Positions 61,300 to 64,000 of a DNA stretch of 64,000 nucleotides are shown here, in pieces. The stretch comes from Bradyrhizobium arachidis (GTDB lineage: Bacteria > Pseudomonadota > Alphaproteobacteria > Rhizobiales > Xanthobacteraceae): NCBI RefSeq assembly GCF_015291705.1, contig NZ_CP030050.1, forward strand, positions 3,162,001-3,226,000, in the 5' to 3' direction. The translations under genes were made by a program, and so were the position numbers. Within the stretch, counting starts at the first letter, position 1; each line of letters opens with the position of its first letter. The notes beneath the pieces were generated by a model. It did not search any database. It worked only from the letters and a program-made list of their open reading frames with translations, and was not told where the DNA came from.

Positions 61300-62094
61300 A
61301 TGACCGCCTATCTGAAGCTCGATCACATCGACAAGATCTTCACCCGCGGCGCGGCGACGACCGAGGTGCTGAAGGACATCAGTCTCACGATCGAGAAGGG
61401 CGAATACGTCTCGATCATCGGCCATTCCGGCTGTGGCAAGTCGACCCTGCTCAACATCATCGCGGGATTGACGGGTGCCACCACCGGCGGCGTGCTGCTG
61501 GAGAACCGTGAGGTCAACTCGCCCGGGCCCGATCGCGCCGTGGTGTTCCAGAACCACAGCCTGCTGCCGTGGCTCACCGTCTACGAGAACGTCAAGCTCG
61601 GCGTCGACAAGGTCTTCGCCAGGACCAAGACCAGGGCCGAGCGCGACGCCTGGGTGATGCACAATCTCAACCTGGTGCAGATGGCGCATGCCAGGGACAA
61701 GCGTCCCTCGGAAATCTCCGGCGGCATGAAGCAGCGTGTCGGCATCGCCCGCGCGCTGGCGATGGAGCCGAAGGTGCTGCTGCTCGATGAGCCGTTCGGC
61801 GCGCTCGACGCGCTGACGCGGGCGCATTTGCAGGACTCGGTGATGGCGCTGCATCAGAAGCTCGGCAACACCATTCTGATGATCACCCACGACGTCGACG
61901 AGGCCGTGCTGCTCTCCGACCGCATCGTGATGATGACGAACGGGCCGAGCGCACGGATCGGTGAGGTGCTGGACGTGCCGCTGGCGCGGCCGCGCAAGCG
62001 GCTCGAGCTTGCGACCAACGCGACGTATCTGAAGTGCCGGCAGCGCGTCCTCGAATTCCTCTACGAGCGTCATCGCTTCGTAGAGGCCGCGTAA
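61300..62094 (+). CDS. nrtC: Nitrate ABC transporter ATPase (NrtC/NrtD type)
   Basis: A 264-residue ATPase with Walker A GHSGCGKST, Q-loop VVFQNHSLLPWLTVYENV, signature ISGGMKQRVGIARALA, Walker B LLLDEPFGALD and H-loop MITHDVDEAV. It lacks the C-terminal nitrate-binding domain of cyanobacterial NrtC, so it resembles NrtD. It powers NrtAB. A 338-bp regulatory gap follows before narK. Confidence 0.92.
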   Translation: MTAYLKLDHIDKIFTRGAATTEVLKDISLTIEKGEYVSIIGHSGCGKSTLLNIIAGLTGATTGGVLLENREVNSPGPDRAVVFQNHSLLPWLTVYENVKLGVDKVFARTKTRAERDAWVMHNLNLVQMAHARDKRPSEISGGMKQRVGIARALAMEPKVLLLDEPFGALDALTRAHLQDSVMALHQKLGNTILMITHDVDEAVLLSDRIVMMTNGPSARIGEVLDVPLARPRKRLELATNATYLKCRQRVLEFLYERHRFVEAA

Positions 62095-62142
62095 ACCAAA
62101 GGTTAATGCGCGAGACGAGCGCGCCTAAATAATTGACATCAA

Positions 62143-62175
62143 GCTCAATCCTTGTGCGCCGCACAAGGATTGAGC
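62143..62175. promoter_or_regulatory. Long palindromic enhancer upstream of narK
   Basis: Arms GCTCAATCCTTGTGC and GCACAAGGATTGAGC (15 bp, perfect) flank GCC. The core TTGTGCGCCGCACAA equals the site at 58696-58710, and the similarity continues rightward (GATTGAGC, CGCAAATT, GCG). Its centre is 112 bases from the -24 GG of the narK promoter. As RNA it could also end the nrtABC transcript. Confidence 0.7.
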
Positions 62176-62268
62176 GAATCGCAAATTTAGCGTGCGGAAA
62201 AGCCCTGCGAAGATTTCGGGCAATGCGAATAACGTCCTGAAATCCCTGTGTTTCCAGCGTGCGCGCAA

Positions 62269-62285
62269 TTGGCACGGAAATTGAA
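62269..62285 (+). promoter_or_regulatory. Sigma54 -24/-12 promoter of narK
   Basis: TTGGCACGGAAATTGAA matches the consensus (C/T)TGGCACG-N4-TTGC except for A at the -12 C. GG-N10-GA spacing as at nrtA. Confidence 0.75.
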
Positions 62286-62296
62286 ACACCTTTTCC

Positions 62297-62314
62297 GACG
62301 CCAACGACGACGTC
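62297..62314 (+). promoter_or_regulatory. A1xxG4 hexaloop hairpin at the 5' end of the narK leader
   Basis: GACGCC-AACGAC-GACGTC. Four pairs, one C.A mismatch, a closing C-G and loop AACGAC (A1, G4), the same fold as at 58842-58859. It starts 14 bases after the -12 element. Confidence 0.5.
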
Positions 62315-62349
62315 CCTCAACATCATCAATCAGCATCGTGAACTCGCCA

Positions 62350-62408
62350 CCGGGGAGAAGCCCCGGAGCGTGCCTCCGTGACCGGAGGCTGAGCCTGCAA
62401 CGACGCAG
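62350..62408 (+). promoter_or_regulatory. Three consecutive hairpins in the narK leader
   Basis: CCGGGG-AGAAG-CCCCGG (62350-62366), GCCTCC-GTGACC-GGAGGC (62372-62389) and CTGC-AACGAC-GCAG (62395-62408). The last has an A1xxG4 loop and its CTGCAACGA(C/T)GCA sequence recurs at 58986-58998, just before nrtA. They probably form the terminator/antiterminator part of the leader. Confidence 0.45.
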
Positions 62409-62432
62409 CGGTGAGCCTGGAAGGGATACTCA

Positions 62433-63812
62433 ATGACGAAGAATCCTACTTGGATTTCAGACTGGCGCCCCGAAGACGAGGCGTTCTGGAATGCGACTGG
62501 CAAGACTATCGCGCGACGCAACCTGATCTGGTCGATCGTGGCCGAGCATATCGGCTTCTCGGTCTGGCTGATCTGGAGCATCGTCACCACCAAGCTGCCG
62601 CAGGCGGGCTTCCACTACACCACCGACCAGCTGTTCCAGCTCGTCGCGGTGCCGGGCCTGATCGGCGCCCTGATGCGCTTTCCCTACACTTTCGCGGTGA
62701 CGACCTTCGGCGGCCGCAACTGGACCATCTTCAGCGCGGCGATCCTGTTCATTCCGACGCTGTCGCTCGCCTACTTCGTCAGCCAGCCCGATACGCCGTT
62801 CTGGCTGATGCTGTTGGTCGCCTCGACCGCCGGTCTCGGCGGCGGCAACTTCGCCTCCAGCATGACCAACATCTCCTTCTTCTTCCCTGACCGGATGAAG
62901 GGATGGGCGCTCGGCCTCAACGCTGCAGGCGGCAATATCGGCGTTTCCAGCGTGCAGCTCCTGACCCCGATCCTGATGACGCTCGCCGTCATCAACCTGT
63001 TCCAGGCTTCCCCCGTCGACGGCATCTTCCTCCAGAACGCCGGGCTGATGTGGGTGCTGCCGATCGCGATCGCGGTGTTTGGCGCGGTGTTCTTCATGAA
63101 CAACCTCACCACGGCGAAATCGTCGATCAAGAACCAGCTCGCGGTAGTCAAGCGCAAGCACACCTGGATCATGGCGTATCTCTATATCGGCACGTTCGGA
63201 TCCTTCATCGGCTACTCCGCGGCGTTCCCGCTGTTGCTCAAGACGCTGTTTCCGTCGGTGACGATCTCGATCGCCTTCCTCGGTCCGCTGGTCGGCTCGC
63301 TGGCCCGTCCGTTCGGCGGCTGGCTTGCCGACAAGGTCGGCGGCTCCATCATCACGTTCTGGAATTTCATCGTGATGGCGGGCGCCACCGTCGGCGTGGT
63401 CTATTTCGTCGGACAGAAGGATTTCGTCGGCTTCCTCTCGATGTTCCTGATCCTGTTCGTGACCACGGGCATCGGCAACGGCTCGACCTACCGCATGATC
63501 CCCTCGATCTTCCGCGAGCAGAACCTGTTCAGGGTGCGCGGGCAGGGCGACGTCGCGCGTGCGGCTGCCTTGAAGACGGCGAGCATCGAGAGCGGTGCGG
63601 CGGTCGGGTTCATCGGCGCGGTCGGTGCCGTCGGCGGCTATCTGATCCCGAGCGGCTTCGGCAAGTCGATCGCCCTGACCGGCGGTCCGCAGCTCGCGCT
63701 CGCGATCTATCTCGGCTTCTACGCCTCGTGCCTGGCTTTGACCTGGTGGTTCTACCTGCGTCGCAGCCCGCAGGGCGAAGGCGCGCCGAGCCTTGCGGAA
63801 GCAAGGGTCTAA
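62433..63812 (+). CDS. narK: NarK, nitrate/nitrite MFS transporter
   Basis: A 459-residue transporter with 12 helices. Both nitrate signatures are present: GGGNFASSMTNISFFFP with GLNAAGGNIGVSSVQL, and GIGNGSTYRMIPSIF. It imports nitrate and/or exports nitrite. AAGGGA lies 7 bases before the ATG. In B. diazoefficiens narK heads narK-bjgb-flp-nasC, which joins nitrate assimilation to nitric-oxide detoxification; the next gene here fits that order. Confidence 0.94.
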   Translation: MTKNPTWISDWRPEDEAFWNATGKTIARRNLIWSIVAEHIGFSVWLIWSIVTTKLPQAGFHYTTDQLFQLVAVPGLIGALMRFPYTFAVTTFGGRNWTIFSAAILFIPTLSLAYFVSQPDTPFWLMLLVASTAGLGGGNFASSMTNISFFFPDRMKGWALGLNAAGGNIGVSSVQLLTPILMTLAVINLFQASPVDGIFLQNAGLMWVLPIAIAVFGAVFFMNNLTTAKSSIKNQLAVVKRKHTWIMAYLYIGTFGSFIGYSAAFPLLLKTLFPSVTISIAFLGPLVGSLARPFGGWLADKVGGSIITFWNFIVMAGATVGVVYFVGQKDFVGFLSMFLILFVTTGIGNGSTYRMIPSIFREQNLFRVRGQGDVARAAALKTASIESGAAVGFIGAVGAVGGYLIPSGFGKSIALTGGPQLALAIYLGFYASCLALTWWFYLRRSPQGEGAPSLAEARV

Positions 63813-63934
63813 TACTTGGTATGAAAATCGCTTCTCTCCGTACGCGGGGAGAAGCCGCTCTGATGACGTTTGACCCATGAACCTTGTTCGCAACGGCGCG
63901 GACAAAGGCAGACCGAAACAGACAGGAGACCATC

Positions 63935-64000
63935 ATGACGCCTCAGCAGATCGCCCTCGTGCAGCAAAGCTTTTCCAAGGTCGCACCGATTTCGGAAGCA
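63935..64000 (+). CDS. bjgb: Single-domain hemoglobin Bjgb, N-terminus (cut by window edge)
   Basis: Only 22 residues are visible. The start MTPQQIALVQQSFSKVAPIS is the helix-A pattern of bacterial flavohemoglobin-like globins. GGAG lies 7 bases upstream. Position 122 bp after narK matches bjgb in B. diazoefficiens, whose product helps detoxify nitric oxide made during nitrate assimilation. The flavoprotein and nitrate-reductase genes expected next are outside the window. Confidence 0.8.
   Translation, partial: MTPQQIALVQQSFSKVAPISEA

Noticed and set aside
1..64000. CRISPR arrays, rRNA or tRNA genes, insertion-sequence transposases, prophage
   Set aside because: No regularly spaced repeats, no tRNA or rRNA sequence and no transposase or integrase motifs were seen on either strand.

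Overview
The window reads as chromosomal DNA of a Bradyrhizobium species (Alphaproteobacteria, Rhizobiales). It is GC-rich and holds fixK2, a small response regulator, fixJ, fixL, a universal stress protein, a CBS protein, fixNOQP and fixGHIS in the order I recall for B. diazoefficiens/japonicum. It ends in a nitrate-assimilation cluster whose last, cut-off gene starts like the hemoglobin Bjgb. Palindromic repeats of the type scattered through Bradyrhizobium genomes sit in several intergenic gaps.

Layout. 0-6.6 kb: a cut-off glycosyltransferase, an ABC exporter, an amylo-alpha-1,6-glucosidase, a PRC-barrel protein and an MFS transporter. 6.6-20 kb: the oxygen-response locus. FixL is a heme sensor kinase, FixJ its response regulator, and FixK2 the CRP/FNR-type regulator; the targets are cbb3 oxidase (fixNOQP) and its assembly and copper-pump genes (fixGHIS). 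TTGA-N6-TCAA boxes lie upstream of fixN, fixG and the small response regulator, with a near-match before the stress protein. 20-38 kb: mixed metabolism and regulators, namely transporter, cupin, peroxiredoxin, LysR, patatin, DUF2236, glycogen synthase, CoA-transferase, alcohol dehydrogenase, isocitrate/isopropylmalate dehydrogenase family, enoyl-CoA hydratase, L,D-transpeptidase, a LysR-XRE pair and CcdA. 38-53 kb: an aromatic and organic-acid region with a FAD monooxygenase, MarR regulator, gamma-resorcylate decarboxylase, aromatic-acid symporter, DoxX, enolase-superfamily enzyme, HWE histidine kinase, small secreted proteins, a TRAP transporter, a serine hydrolase and an intradiol (probably hydroxyquinol) dioxygenase. 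52.6-55.7 kb: a less GC-rich insert-like stretch with WYL and NTF2-like genes, a broken copy of the 3' end of the neighbouring kinase gene, and a FixK-boxed quinone-oxidoreductase-like gene. 55.7-64 kb: a PP2C phosphatase-kinase fusion, a formate/nitrite transporter, nrtABC, narK and the start of the hemoglobin gene.

The most striking non-coding structure is in the nitrate cluster. A 15-bp palindrome (TTGTGCGCCGCACAA) lies exactly midway between two divergent sigma54-type -24/-12 promoters, 112 nt to each, for the formate/nitrite transporter and nrtA. The same palindrome sits 112 nt from a third sigma54-type promoter upstream of narK. Each predicted transcript then begins with a small hairpin whose six-base loop has A at position 1 and G at position 4, as expected for targets of ANTAR antiterminators such as NasT. 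The cluster therefore looks wired for joint control by nitrogen status (RpoN with an NtrC-like activator) and nitrate (NasT).
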